This document shows positions 1 through 12,009 of a stretch of DNA of 64,000 bases, piece by piece; the first letter of the stretch is position 1, and every line of letters begins with the position of its first letter. The notes beneath the pieces were generated by a model, which was not told the DNA's origin, searched no databases, and saw only the letters and a list, made by a program, of their open reading frames with translations. The position numbers were made by a program, and so were the translations under genes. Source of the stretch: Macquaria australasica (taxonomy: Eukaryota > Chordata > Actinopteri > Centrarchiformes > Percichthyidae); NCBI GenBank assembly GCA_005408345.1, contig SEMN01000459.1:358635-422634 (forward strand), read 5' to 3'.

Positions 1-477
1 TAAGTATATGGGAATTTATCTGATTGAGAAAAGGTGTGTGGAGGCGTAGATGCCGCAAAGTGAAACTGTCAAACCGAAGAGAAATGGCTTTAGGAACACT
101 TAATCTGGATAAGTCTACAGTTGGGAGTCACAGGGGAGGCTCATGTGGTTTTCTGTACAAAACGGGACGGGAGTGAGGATCCACATTATGAACAGTTAAT
201 CTACAGTAGGAGTACAGTGCACTGTGGGGAATCTAATCTCTCTTTCTCACACACACACACTCAGATACGTGCATGTGCACACACCTAAACAACACATGTG
301 GAGGACACATAGAAACACAGACATGCAAGGTGGTGGGAGACATGGAGGGAATGGGGAGTGCGTGGGGGGGGCAATCCAGTGTTATCCACCTAATTCTGTC
401 TCCAGCAACACTCCCCACACACTGGATTAGCTAGTGGGCTTTGTCAATACACTGTAGAGAGGCAGGAAGAGAGCGAG

Positions 478-479
<2 letters not shown>
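1..479. other. Non-coding, partly low complexity
   Basis: Short CA stretches lie at about 249-300. No coding or mobile-element signal was recognised. Confidence 0.6.

Positions 480-552
<73 letters not shown>
480..552. repeat. (GT)n microsatellite
   Basis: An uninterrupted TG repeat of about 36 units. The long His-Thr reading frame over it on the minus strand is an artefact. Confidence 0.97.
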
Positions 553-556
<4 letters not shown>

Positions 557-2743
557 ATATGTCTACGCATGTGTATAGACTTTCCAGTCATTGTTTCAGA
601 GAGCATAGCAAAGCGCTTGGTGTAGGAGGGGTTGGAGAATAGTATGTTATTTATCAATATCTTCCATATGCTTGGAGCATTGACAAAGCTCACTAAATTA
701 CTGAGCCAATATTCACTGTAAAACACCATACAAGCTTTCCAAATGACTGAATCATTTGCTGTAGTGTAACTTACAGAAAGAGAGGGGAAAAAAAGGGAGA
801 GAAAGAAAGAGAGGCAGAGGAGGATAAATACATTGTGGGGGAGGAGAGAGACAGAGGAAGTAACAGAGGAAACATAAATGAAACCTTGCTTCATGTATTT
901 ACGGTGCTTTTTTTCCCCAACAATTGTGTTTGTGTTCCCCGCTGGTAATACCAGGTCAAAGCATATAAAATGCCATGCAGGCTTTTCTTCAGGTTTGCAA
1001 AAAACATTCTGTGTATGGTGGATTTGCAACAGAAATGTGTTTTGGTCGTTTACATTTAAATCGTTACCTCTTCAAAAGCATGTCTCATTTTGATGTTGAA
1101 ATGTTACATAAACCGCACTTTGCTTTCCAGACATCTTAAAGAGACTTTGCGATTAATCAGTATGAACTGAAAGAAAGTGAAAATGAGAAATGAGGGATGA
1201 GAAGAAAAAGAAAAAGAGCAGAATAAAAGAATAGGAGGCGATGGGGGGTATGATGAGAGTGTGTTTGTTTGCATATTCAAAAAGCTTTTTCTCACAAAAG
1301 TTTGTGTGGGCTTTAAGATGGAAAAAAGTAGGACAGACTCTAACTTTAAACACCATACATACTTTCCAAATCCTTTTTAAAACACTCACAGCACTCATTT
1401 GTTTAAGCTGGAAACATAGCTGAGCCAACAGGGATTTTTGAATGTTTATATTTTGCATTGAAGATATTGTTTCACTGTAAGACTGATTACCTGCATTACT
1501 AATAGAGGAACGGATGAGATGTAAAGTGGGTACAACATTTTATGTGTGTTTTTAAGGACTGTACATGTGTGCTGATCAAAAAGAATGGAACAACCTCAGT
1601 ACTTTTTTGGCACCGACTTAAATGTTCAGTTCATTTGATTTAAATCGTAATATTGCAGGTATTCCTGATTTAAATATATTTTATATATTTTATATATTGC
1701 AGGTTTTAGACTATTTTATATGGGCAACATTCTTGTATGGCTGCTTGGGTTTAGAAAACATTTAACATTTGATAACTTTGGCTTCTTTTGTTAAATGGCC
1801 AAAAAAGGGTTTTGAAGGAAAACGTGTTTGTATTTCTCAAAGTAAGGTGTCAAGATAGTATTGTTTTGGTTTCAGTACCAAAACTCGCGTATCACATCGG
1901 CAGTATGAATTTGAAACAATACCCAGTTCTGCGTACAAGGACGCCGCCCTCTTGATTTCATTTGGAAATGAATTTAGTTTCAGCTATAACTAATAAGTAA
2001 ACACAGTACACATATATGAATGCACCACTGTCCTTGTCCACCCCCTTTTGGAAGTCAGACTCATTAATTTTGTTTTTTCTCAGAATGTTCTTTTGCAGGC
2101 ATTCAGGTTGCTGCTAGCTCAGCCCTGGAAACCACAAACACAAGCTGTACTGTAAGACAGACACTGAGGAACCACAGGGGGTCAGAGAATCCAGAAAGAC
2201 ATATCCAACAGAGAAAAATGTGGACTGTGATATGTGTAGGCCCCCTACCTACGCTGATGTTTGTCACAAAAATGAACAAGCAAACAGCCATCGGTATCAC
2301 CTCCATCATGAAACACATCTAGTTGCTTTAAGAAAATGAAAGTACATATCGCCCACTGATGGCACCCTATACTGTACAGTCCATCATCTGTTACACCCAG
2401 CTGCTGTTGAGCTGCAATAACTTGTTTTTCTATGCGCGTTGGTGCTGAAGGTTTCAGTGTTCAAACTAAAACGCTGCTACAGTAACTGCAGCCACTCCAC
2501 CCGGGTTTAACAGATCAGCAAGTGTTATGTTCTATTACAGGAACAAAACTTTAAGATTTACTCCATGTGTGCGACAGAGTAGTAGCTGATCACACAGATG
2601 TCTAACAGCTAAATGCAGTCATCCATACACACACACACTCAGCCAAACATCTGTCCCCCAGTACTGAAGTGGCGAAGGATGCTCGTTGACAAAGTGATTG
2701 ATGCTGCTGTTGTCATCTTCTGACTCTCTCTCGCTCTTTCTTT
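553..2743. other. Unannotated, mostly unique AT-rich DNA
   Basis: No gene or known repeat was recognised. GA-rich patches lie at 775-870 and 1,190-1,240. At 1,650-1,705 the words TATTGCAGGT and TATATTTTATA are each repeated, a small local duplication. Confidence 0.5.
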
Positions 2744-2765
2744 TTCTCTCTCTCTCTCTCTCTCT
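2744..2765. repeat. (CT)n microsatellite
   Basis: A short TC repeat within a wider pyrimidine-rich stretch from about 2,720. Confidence 0.9.
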
Positions 2766-4795
2766 GTTGCAGCTTCCTAAACAGAACCATCAGCAATAAT
2801 GAGCACTGGTCCAGATGCCCAGAAAATTTCACAGCAGTTGGCCTGTCAATCCATGAGCGCATGCACACACATGCATGCACAGACATGCAGTACACATGAA
2901 ATGATCAAAATATCAAAATCATTGAAATAATGAAAACATCACATGGAAGACCACCTCTGAATAGTTAGTATAGCTGTTTAGTGACAGAACGCAGATGTTC
3001 AAAAAAGTGTGACTGGACTATTTGTAAGGCTCAGCATTTCTGGCTCTTTTTCAAACAAATTAGAAAATCTAGAAGATCGTTTTAAACCAAGTTTCACCTG
3101 GATTTTATGTCCCTACGCATCCAAAATGTGTTCTTCTGCAACAAGAGGACATTCATCACCGCAGCTTAGTGCCCTCTTGTGAGGAGCACAGCTCGGAAAA
3201 TGCTTGTGGTTATAGAAAATAAAGAAAAATAATGGGAAGAAAATGAAAAAGGAGCTGCTGTTTATGTTCCTCTAAGTAAAAAGGGGTTCATAAGGGGGTC
3301 ATATTATTACCCTTGATCCTTGGTTTTTGTATTACTGATTTATTCCAAATCTCATTTTCATAATCAAAATACACAGATAAATCCCTTGAATTATTTTGAA
3401 AACATTTTTAAGAACTGTTTATCCAAATTAAGTGTGACCAAAAGAACTTGAACTGTCAAAGTCACAATTACAAAGGCATCTACATGGCAGACTGAATGCT
3501 AATTAGCAGCATTCATCTGTTTTAGGAGGTCTGACAATCATAATGTTTTTCAAAGCACCATGAGGCTTTGAAAAACATGACGATGAAGTTCCAAACAGGA
3601 TAAATGGTCAGTGTCTGAGTGTCGCCCTCTGTGGACAACATTATTACCATGGGAGGTCTGGAGATTAGTAATTACTAACTGAGGACCTCAGCAGTTTGAA
3701 CATCAGAGGTGAATGTATGACCGATGCTCTCTGGCTGTTCCTGCAATGGCTTAAAAAACACCTACTGATTTCTAAGCTAAATCTGTGGATAATATTAATT
3801 GTATCCAGGTAGACATCTGATGATTCATGAATTTACCAGTTTATGAACGACACATCAAGATTACAAGAGCCATGTCACCAGTGGTGAGGCTTTACAAAAG
3901 ACTTAGAGGCACTTGAAATGGCTTTTACATGTTTTTTTCCTGCACTCTGGCTGACGTTTAATGTGTTACTGTGGTTACCACAGGGCCACAGTGAATCATT
4001 TTAGCATTTCGAGGAGTGACCGACATTACCAGTGTGCACAGGCACAATCAAATTGCTGACCCGCTCTGGTAATACTGATGCCCTCTGGAAATGGCTAAAA
4101 CCTGGAAAATTATTTAATGAAGCAAAGAGAGCGGTCTGAAAAATCACGACAACATATTCCAAACACAAACCGACTACAGCAGCAAAAGGACCGAGGCACA
4201 GCGGGAAGGAAGAAGTGAGAGTGAAAAAGAAACTAAGAGAGAAAGGAGTAGCCATGTGAGAAAAGCTTTGATTATAATTGGAAGGATAATTAGAGAATAA
4301 TGATAATGATAACAATAATGATACCATTCTGTTTGAGGCCAAAACAATCAGCAATTGGCTGCATTAACAGAGAAAAGCTAACTGAATCTTTTCTTTTTGT
4401 ATTTTAGTGACTTAATTTCAATATTTCCTATTCAAGGCCAAATACATAATTATTTTAGTGATTCAGCTATCTGTAACACATATAGATAATTGCCAGGAGT
4501 ACCAGAACTTGGCACCACAGGAGGTGCTAATCATGAAGCTGTCGCTGATTGCTGTAGGTCTTACTCAGCTAGTCACAGGACAGTGTCGACTAGTCATTTA
4601 TTTGACAAATCTGTAAAATGGCTTCTTATCTTATCAAACGCCCCATAATTGTGCTCTTGACACCACAGGGGGTGCTGTGGCACATAGCACTTTAAATCCA
4701 GGGAAGAACTTAATCAGAGTTTCTGTTTCTTTGTGATTCACAACATTCGCAGAGACACTTTCACTTGATGTGTGTGTACCTGCATGTGTGTATCC
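2766..4795. other. Unannotated unique DNA with CTCF-like words and a hairpin
   Basis: No coding signal. GCCCTCTTGT at 3,171, CGCCCTCTGTGG at 3,623 and CCACAGGGGGTGCTG at 4,663 resemble the core of the CTCF motif. A hairpin lies at 3,543-3,578. Confidence 0.4.
3543..3578. repeat. Perfect inverted repeat (hairpin)
   Basis: A 14-base arm, ATGTTTTTCAAAGC (3,543-3,556), is followed after 8 bases by its exact complement (3,565-3,578). It is too short for a typical miRNA precursor. Confidence 0.85.
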
Positions 4796-4799
4796 TTGA

Positions 4800-5400
4800 G
4801 TGTAGAGAAAGAGAGAGGAAGGACTGAAAGACAAGATGAGATGAGAGGGTCAAGAGAGGAGAAGAGTGGGTTTTTCACAAAATGCCACTGGAATATTGTG
4901 CATCTCTTATCTGCAGCAGTCACACAAACCTCAATGTGGAACGAGGGGCTAATAGGTTGACTAGCTGACTGACCGTCTGAATGGATGAAAGGCTGGCTGG
5001 CTGGCTGACTGACTGCATAGTGACTTTCCATCTATCCACCCACCTCTCTCTGCCTGTCCCTCACTCTGTGTGTGTCTGTCTGGTTGTCAGACCCATTAGC
5101 TCATTAGGCAGCGTGTGTGATTGGAATAAGAACTAAGCTAACACAAATCTCTAGACTGTGACACACACACACACACACTTACACACCAATCTTTTCTTTG
5201 TCTCTCTTTGTCTTCGCTTGCCCTTTTTCAGTCTTTCTGCTGCCTATTCTTATTTTTGTTCCCTCTTGTTGTCTGCTTTTTGCTCTCTTCCCAATCAACT
5301 GTTTCTCGCTGTCTCTTCCTCGCTCTCTTGCTTCCTGTGTGTCTCTGACTCTTTCTTGCTGTCTCTCTTTCCCACCATTTAAATACCACCGTTATGGCTA
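4800..5400. repeat. Simple-sequence cluster
   Basis: In order: GA-rich sequence (4,805-4,870), a short (GGCT)n/(GACT)n run (4,990-5,015), (CA)n (5,160-5,179), and a T/C-rich stretch (5,190-5,375). The ORFs here are low-complexity readings. Confidence 0.8.
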
Positions 5401-6420
5401 ATAAAATCTCTACAAAAAAGATCATAAAAATGGACAAAAGGCTATATTGAGATATTAAACATAGCATGAAGTGCACTATTTTATCCAGAGTGCCACACAG
5501 TTGCAGTAGAGGACTAGGTATAGATTACATTGAATGATCATAGGTTCATGATCAGTACTGTGTTGGAGAAAACTTATGTGAAGTCACTATAATTTTCTCC
5601 CAGCGCTCAGATGAAAATGCTCACGCAAATCACATTAGGATGTTGCTCCTACAAGTGGATGCAGCTGGCAAAATTTGGGGGCCCAGCTTAATGCTAAGTA
5701 GGCATAAGTATTCAAGTATACATTATGAACATCAGGCAACAGGCTACAATACACTAGGAATTTCTAAAAAGGCTGCAAATGACTATGAACAGCTGCCAGT
5801 AAGCATCATACTGAAAGCTGCACAGAAGTACTGCTCCTTTCTTTTCTTTCATCCATTAAAAAGTTAGTTTCATTCATGCATGAAAGTTGTTTAAGAAGTT
5901 ATTTTATTGATGGACTAATAGCCATAAATATTGTACCATAAGTAGTGACAAGCAAAGCTGGATGCAGCCTGCAGCAGGTCCTTTTAACGCTACTGACAAC
6001 TGAAAGCTCTGAGTTGATCTCTCTACCCAAGCCAACAGGACCAGCTGGAGTCCCTAAATTATTTTTTACTGTTGCTTTGCTTGGGCAGCTAGCCTCAATG
6101 TTGTGATTCAAAGGTCACTGTTTCGAAAACACTGACCAAGCAGGATTGTTCTGTGAGTAATGCTACCACTGTGCTGCCCTTGAGAAAGGGTGAAACACAT
6201 TTTGCATAATCTCCCTGAAGAACACAGCCACAACAGTTCTGTGCAGTTCTTGTATTGGGAATAAAGTTGATCATTTTCAACCTTGCATACTGTTTATTGT
6301 GCTAACATGTGAGCTGTACATGACACACACTTGATGTGACCGCAGCATATGTTGCCAACATGTTGCTTTGCACATGTTGTATGGGGGTACAGTGGATACA
6401 GTCATACCTCTCCGAGCTGT
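5400..6420. other. Unannotated unique DNA
   Basis: No gene, repeat family or structural signal was recognised. Short ORFs have no recognisable domain. Confidence 0.5.
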
Positions 6421-6598
6421 CTCATCTCCCTCTTCCTCCTCCTCCTCCTTCTCTGTCTTCGTGACTTTGATTATATCTCGCTTTTTCCTCACTTGTTTAC
6501 TTTTTTCTGTTTCCATCTCCCTACAGTATCTCTCTTTTTCTGTTTACATCTCTCTTTCTCCTTCTGTCTCTGTCTCTCTCTCTCCCTCTTTGGCTATT

Positions 6599-6650
6599 GG
6601 TTCCTATGGTGACAGGTCTCCGGTGCGTTCTGTTCTGTTGCTATGGTAAC
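6599..6650. promoter_or_regulatory. Two RFX X-box-like motifs
   Basis: GTTGCTATGGTAAC at 6,637-6,650 matches the RFX X-box consensus GTNRCCATRGYAAC except T for C at its fifth core base. A weaker copy, GGTTCCTATGGTGAC, lies at 6,599-6,613, next to an inverted CCAAT word (ATTGG). This is motif evidence only. Confidence 0.3.
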
Positions 6651-6694
6651 TGACCTACAGTTGGAATCCTGCTCTCTGATCTTTGTGTCCTGTC

Positions 6695-6696
<2 letters not shown>

Positions 6697-6736
<40 letters not shown>

Positions 6737-6737
6737 A
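6697..6737. repeat. (TG)n(CG)n(CA)n compound microsatellite
   Basis: A TG run turns into about five CG units and then CACA. This strictly alternating purine-pyrimidine sequence is the classic Z-DNA-forming type. Confidence 0.95.
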
Positions 6738-7059
6738 CTTACACATCTAAACTTACACGGTACGTCATTCACAATTACAGCAATTCATGCACAATCTGAG
6801 TCTATGTGAGGCTGAAACTGACACCAGATACCAACACAAGCTGCACATAATTGTTACTGCAGGCTGGAAAATATTTTTTATGATAGACAGAAAGAGGGAC
6901 GGACAGATGGACAGAGAGACAGAGAAAATTAACTTCAGTTAGTCAACCTGACTGAGAGGATTGATGATGGGAGATTCCTTAAAGCTTACGCGTCGCTTTT
7001 ACCTTCATCATAGCACCACTTACAAGTTAGAGCAGGGTTTAAAGATATTAATGATTTTT

Positions 7060-7705
7060 TTGTCCACTTGAGGGGTTCAGAACAAGAGACTGGAGATGAA
7101 AATGAGCTCTTAGCTAACAGGTAGAATGATGCATCCAATTGTAAAATGTATGTTTAATATTGTACAAATAAAATAAATATTAATTGAGCTGTAAACACAA
7201 TGTTGACATCACCTAATTAAGTTGTTATGGTTAACGTGTTAGAAAATAGGTGCCTATTTACACATTAGCATTCATTCAGAGCCATGTTGCTGGCGACCTG
7301 ATGGATCTGAAGTCCAGTATTCACTCTCCTTTTAGCTCTGCTAAAGAAAATATCTTTAGCTGCTAAATACTCCACTTTGTTCAGCAGCTAGTTGCTAACC
7401 TTGTCTGTCTACTGCTTGGTGCTGAGCAGGTAGTGTACAGTTGGTTTATCAAAGCTTTTATGCTGAAAACTGCTGCGGCTGGAAATGAGGTTGACGAGAG
7501 CAGTGGGACTGACACAAAACAGTAAAGCTGCGAGGAGCAATGAGCTGAAAGACGCTAAAACACACCTAACAGCTGAGGGTAACTGCAGAGTCGGGTGATA
7601 ATCCTCTGTGGGCTTGTCACTACGAGCGACCATTCTCACATTACTCATACTCATGTGATACATTGTTAAAATAAAAATACTGATTAGTGCAGCTTTAACT
7701 GGTTA
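7060..7705. repeat. Dispersed teleost repeat copy
   Basis: Phrases such as CTGAAGTCCAGTATTCACTC and the tail CTGATTAGTGCAGCTTTA match a repeat I recall as abundant in perciform genomes. The copy is degenerate and its exact ends and class are uncertain. The short minus-strand ORF at 7,409-7,663 lies inside it and is not a gene. Confidence 0.45.
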
Positions 7706-7974
7706 GAAGTGAATGGACTGACACCACTTTCCCAACAGTGGGCAACAAAACGCTAACACGCGGCTAATAAGCACCAACACGACAACAGGAGGGCTGTCTG
7801 TCAGGCAATAATTCTGCAAGTAGTCGTCCTCTCTGGAACTCTCTTGGGGCAAAGCCTACGAATAAATCATTTCCCTGGAAAATGGGAGGATGAGTGATAG
7901 CCAGAGCCCAGTGCCCTGAGATTTGCGACGCTACTGGCTGGCCTGCACTACCAGCCAGTTAGAGTGCCTCACCA

Positions 7975-8690
7975 ACCCCTGTGCTTAGTAGGACTTTGCC
8001 GTGGACAGCTGCGAAAGGGAGAACTAGCAACAAACCTCCCGAACAACCAAGTGTACAGCTTGAAAACAGATTTGCACCGCTGCTGCAGGACCATGGATTT
8101 CAGTCACATGACCTGGATAACCTCTCATCCTCACACAGCAGGGTACGGACTGAGAGTAATTCTGAAAGCAAAGGGCTACAGGGAAAGCTAATGACTTTGC
8201 TGTAAAAGATGTAAAAGGCATTAAGTAGACCAGAATATACTGCTTTGCCAAGGATATGGTCTCTGTCATGACAGAAAGAATCCCAGATATTCTGGCTGCA
8301 CACCCAACTGTGAAAAACATCATAGTGCACACAGGGGCCAATGACACTGTGAAACAACAATCAGAAGTACTGAAATGAGACTTTACTGATCTCCTTGAAT
8401 ACAGTGGTGTTTATCAGTGGCCCTCTACCACCAGTCAGAAGAGGAGCTGAGAGATTAAGCAGAATGTTGGCTCTGAGCACCTGGCTTTCAACTGCATGTG
8501 TCCTCCATTCAGTGCACTTTATTGACAACTTTAACTTTTTCTGGCACTGCAGACATCTTTCGATGGCAGATGGACTTTGCCTTAACAAGTCAGAGGTAAA
8601 ACTGTTCACCTCTAACCTATTTTACTTCCTCTATCACCCATCTGCTCCCTCTGCCAAGGACAAGAGGAATCAAAACAACAAGACATAAAC
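7975..8690 (+). pseudogene. LINE ORF1 remnant, SGNH esterase domain
   Basis: The reading around 8,280-8,380 contains AAHPTVKNIIVHTGANDT, where GAND corresponds to the GxND block of SGNH hydrolases; an in-frame TGA follows soon after. In a shifted frame from about 8,400, the stretch ISGPLPPVRRGAERLSR and then FIDNFNFFW and DGLCLNKSEVKLF match the C-terminal half, including the block that normally carries the Asp-x-x-His pair. Here DGLCLN has Cys where His is usual in such a block. In ZfL2-type elements this protein helps retrotransposition; this copy is broken. Confidence 0.8.
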
Positions 8691-9340
8691 CCACATGCCA
8701 GGAACCTTGAAACGTCAGGTCTTTGGAAGACAAATCATTTTTAATTCATGATTTAATTATCAAGCACAGTCTTGCTAATCTTGATTTTTTTTTTTTTACT
8801 GAAACTTGGTTAGACCAAGACAACAGAGCACCAGTTCTTATTGAGTCGACCCTTCCCAACTTTAGTTTTATCAGCAAAGCCAGTGCGTAACAACGGAGGT
8901 GGAGCTGCCATTTTGTAACTTTTTTAATTTTTAACAATTATTTCCAATCCAAGCAGTTAAAAATGTACTTTTGACTAGTTATTGTTGGTGATTTTAACAT
9001 CCATGTTGACAACCCCCACGACAGCAGCACTAAAGAACTGCGTTGTATTCTGGGTAACTATGGATTGACTAAGCATGTGACGGAGCCCACACACAATAAG
9101 GGGCACAAGGGGACTTAATCATCTTAAAGGGTCTTAAGATTTCTAAGGCTGAGGTGACGGATGTTGCTCTTTCTGACCATTCCTGATGACTATCTCTGTG
9201 CACACAAATATTCAATCAGAGTTAATCACAAAACGGTATATCACTGAACACAGCAGTGAATTACTCATTCAGGCTTTCTCTTTCTTTTCTAAAATTACAA
9301 ATGTCATTAATACTATTGCCCCACCAAGGTAAAGGCACCA
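8690..9340 (+). pseudogene. LINE endonuclease (APE-type) remnant
   Basis: Fragments include LIIKHSLANLDFFFFTETWL near 8,750-8,812, the E-T-W motif of apurinic-like endonucleases, and VIVGDFNIHVDNPHDS near 8,980-9,025, the GDFN catalytic block. Frames shift between them and stops are present. The domain would normally nick target DNA for target-primed reverse transcription. Confidence 0.75.
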
Positions 9341-9479
9341 TGGAGAAATGCCACGTTGGTAAAAAAATAAAAAATAACAACAACAAAAAAAAACTGCGGG
9401 GAAAAAAAGAGCTAAACAACTGAAAAGCTGGAAAACAAATCTGCAGGTTTATTATGACATCTATAAAGAGACTTTGCAT

Positions 9480-10480
9480 TTTTAAGTTTGAATGAAAAAT
9501 TTAATGGAGTCCTTCTTCTCTGACATCATTGCCAAAAACAATAACAATGCACGCACCTTATTTGCTACCGCTGACAGGCTGACAAACCCTCCAGTGTCAG
9601 TAGCCCCTGAACTTCCATCCACCAAGTCATGAAATGAATTTGCCTCCTTCTTCGCAAACAGAATTGAGAAAATTAGACAAGCTGTCAGTTCCTCCATATC
9701 AGGGTATAGGGTCTGTATTGCGTCCACCTAAAACTAGTTGAATTAGCATGATGCAATTTGATCCCATCGACTATGAAACCTTGGAAGAAATTGTGCAACT
9801 TCTGAAATCTTCCTCCTGCCGCATTGATAGTCTCCCTACAGGCTGTTTCAGAAATGTTTTTAAATTCCCGGCGTCAGATCTTCTACAAATAGTCAACACT
9901 TCTCTACTCTCAGGCTATTTCCCACAGACCCTGAAAAGTGCAGTTATCAAGCCACTCTTAACAAAAATAATCTAGATAACTCACTAATGAACAATTATAG
10001 GCCCATATGAAACCTTCCATTTTTAAGTTAGATCATTGAAAAGGCTGTTTTTCCACAACTGAACACCTTCTTGGCCTTAAACAATTGTTTTGATGTTTTC
10101 CAGTCAGGATTTTGACCACACCACAGCACAGAGACTGCTCCTGCTAAAGTCTTGAATGACATCCACTTGAACACAGACAGTGGCAAAATTTCCGTCTTGG
10201 TATTATTGGATCTCAGTGCTACATTCAACATGTTACTAGACAGCCTGAAAAACAGGCTGGGACTTTCTGGCACAGTGCTAAAATGGTTTAAATCCTATTT
10301 AAATGATGGGGACTATTTTGTGTCGATTGCTAATTACACACCTGAGCGTACAAAAATGACATGTGGAGTTCCCCAAGGCTCCATTCTCTACATAATGATA
10401 TCACCAGGAGACTATGGTCCCATACAAGCGCTGAGTAGGTGCATTGGAAATATTTCTTCAATTAAACAAAGACTACACTG
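9480..10480 (+). pseudogene. LINE reverse transcriptase remnant lacking YADD
   Basis: The open piece at 9,748-9,975 carries the palm-upstream region (IVQLLKSSSCRIDSLPTGCF, then LSGYFPQTLKSAVIKPLL). Stops follow, then NYRPI-like and FQSGF-like pieces at 9,990-10,110. The open piece at 10,152-10,481 carries motif A as LVLLDLSATFNM (the usual second Asp is Asn) and motif B as MTCGVPQGSIL. Directly after GSIL the sequence jumps to a segment that normally follows the YADD box, so motif C is lost by deletion near 10,390. Confidence 0.85.
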
Positions 10481-11140
10481 AAGTAATTATTTTTGCAGCC
10501 AAAGAAGAACAATAAAAAGTAATTGTCCGGCTTCAGTCACTAACGTTAAAGACCACAAACCAAGCCAAAACATTTTGTGTAGTTATGGACTCAAACCTAA
10601 ATTTCAATAGCCACTTATGACAATTAGAAAATCAGCCTACTTTCACCTTAAGAATATATAAAGAATTAGAGGACTTGTGTTAGAAGAACTTGCTGTCTCT
10701 CTAAAGAGTCGATCAGACAGCTGCAGCTGATTCAGAACGCTGCTGCTAGAGACCAGGAAAGTGGATCAGATCAGTCCAGTTCTCAGATCTCTGCACTGGC
10801 TTCCAGTTTGTCAAAGATTTTAAAATACTACTGTTGGTTTATAAAGCACTGAATGGTTGAGGGCCAAAATACATTTCTGATCTGCTGCTCCATTATGAAC
10901 CGTCCAGACCTCTCAGATGGTCTGGGTCAAGTCTGCTTACTGCACCCTGTCAAAACTAAACATGCAGAGGCAGGATTCAGTTTTTATGCACTACATATCT
11001 AGGATAAACTCCCAGAAAACTTGAGGTCTGTTCCAACTCTCAGTTCTTTTAAATCAAGGCTTAAGACTTTTTTGTTTGCCACTTTTATTAAATTAAATTT
11101 GGGACTACTTATCCATATCTTGCACTGAACTGTAACTGCA
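10481..11140 (+). pseudogene. LINE ORF2 C-terminal region remnant
   Basis: Pieces include the segment around FKILLLVYKALNG then GPKYISDLLLHYEPSRPLR (10,815-10,915), and SFKSRLKTF-like sequence near 11,045-11,075. These are characteristic of the C-terminus of L2-type ORF2. Several stops and frame changes are present. Confidence 0.8.
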
Positions 11141-11339
11141 CTGTCATTTTCATTCTCCTGTTTGATCTGTTTTATTCTATTTTAGCTTATTTCACTCTTC
11201 TGCTATTTAAAATAATCATATTTCTTTTTGTCTCAAACACAGAATCACCATAAATGCTTAAATGGAATTCAGACATATTTTAAAATTATCCTTTTAAATG
11301 TTATTTCTGCAGTGTTTAAGCTAAACTTCTGAATCAGGG

Positions 11340-11850
11340 CTCTCCTCTTTATGGTTAGGTACCTTGAATGCCTTATTCTGCATACCCCTCCTATATATAT
11401 GCACACAGGCATTTCTTCAGGGTTGGCAGCGATGCAACACCCCTGGAGGAATTTGGAATTCAGTGCCTTGTTCAAGGGCACTTTAGAATTGTTTTGTGAG
11501 CGGCCACCTTTCATTGCAGAATACATCGTCCTTTCACAAACTTTTCTTCAGAAGGGATAGAGCAGAGGGCTGGCAGTGAGTGCAGTGTCACCAGACTAGT
11601 TTGTGATTCAGTGCCTTGTTCAAGGGCACTTTTAACATGCAGCCGCCAAACTGGTCCTATCACACAGAGACCACAGACTTGTTCTGGCTGGAGATTGAAC
11701 CAGCACCCCTCCAGTTCTTACTCAACTATCTTGAGGGTTGCTCTTTGTACATCTTTAAAGTGTGTAATTCTGTATTAAAGCACAAGGCCACAGGAGTGAA
11801 GTTATTCAGGTCACAGAGCATCCAATATCTTGAGAAAGCTGAGTAGTGAT
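11340..11850 (-). mobile_element. SINE-like teleost repeat with internal duplication
   Basis: The phrase ATTCAGTGCCTTGTTCAAGG occurs at 11,459 and again at 11,608, and is a familiar teleost repeat word. The minus strand near 11,690-11,702 reads GGTTCAATCTCC, one base off the polymerase III B-box. Class and ends are uncertain. Confidence 0.45.
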
Positions 11851-12009
11851 AGTGTTAAAAATATCAGGGGATTAAAATAAAAGGGGTACAAGTGATTTTC
11901 CTAATTTCATAGCAGAATAAAAAGACAGCTGAATGTTATAGATTTTGTACCTCATGTTAATCTTTGCTATTACAAACATATTATTTTTAAGCCCTTACTG
12001 TATCTCCAT

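Larger units (their letters stand above)
7760..11230 (+). mobile_element. Decayed L2-clade (ZfL2-like) non-LTR retrotransposon
   Basis: On the plus strand, in order, are an SGNH-esterase-type ORF1, an APE-type endonuclease, a reverse transcriptase and a conserved C-terminal region, the known layout of ZfL2/CR1-group LINEs in fish. Stops and frameshifts interrupt every part, and the YADD catalytic box is deleted, so it cannot move on its own. The 5' end is approximate; the 3' end is taken after the T-rich tail near 11,230. I saw no clear target duplication. Confidence 0.85.

Noticed and set aside
427..1029. 200-codon minus-strand frame
   Set aside because: It runs through the (GT)n tract as a His-Thr repeat and GA-rich sequence; no domain, no splice logic.
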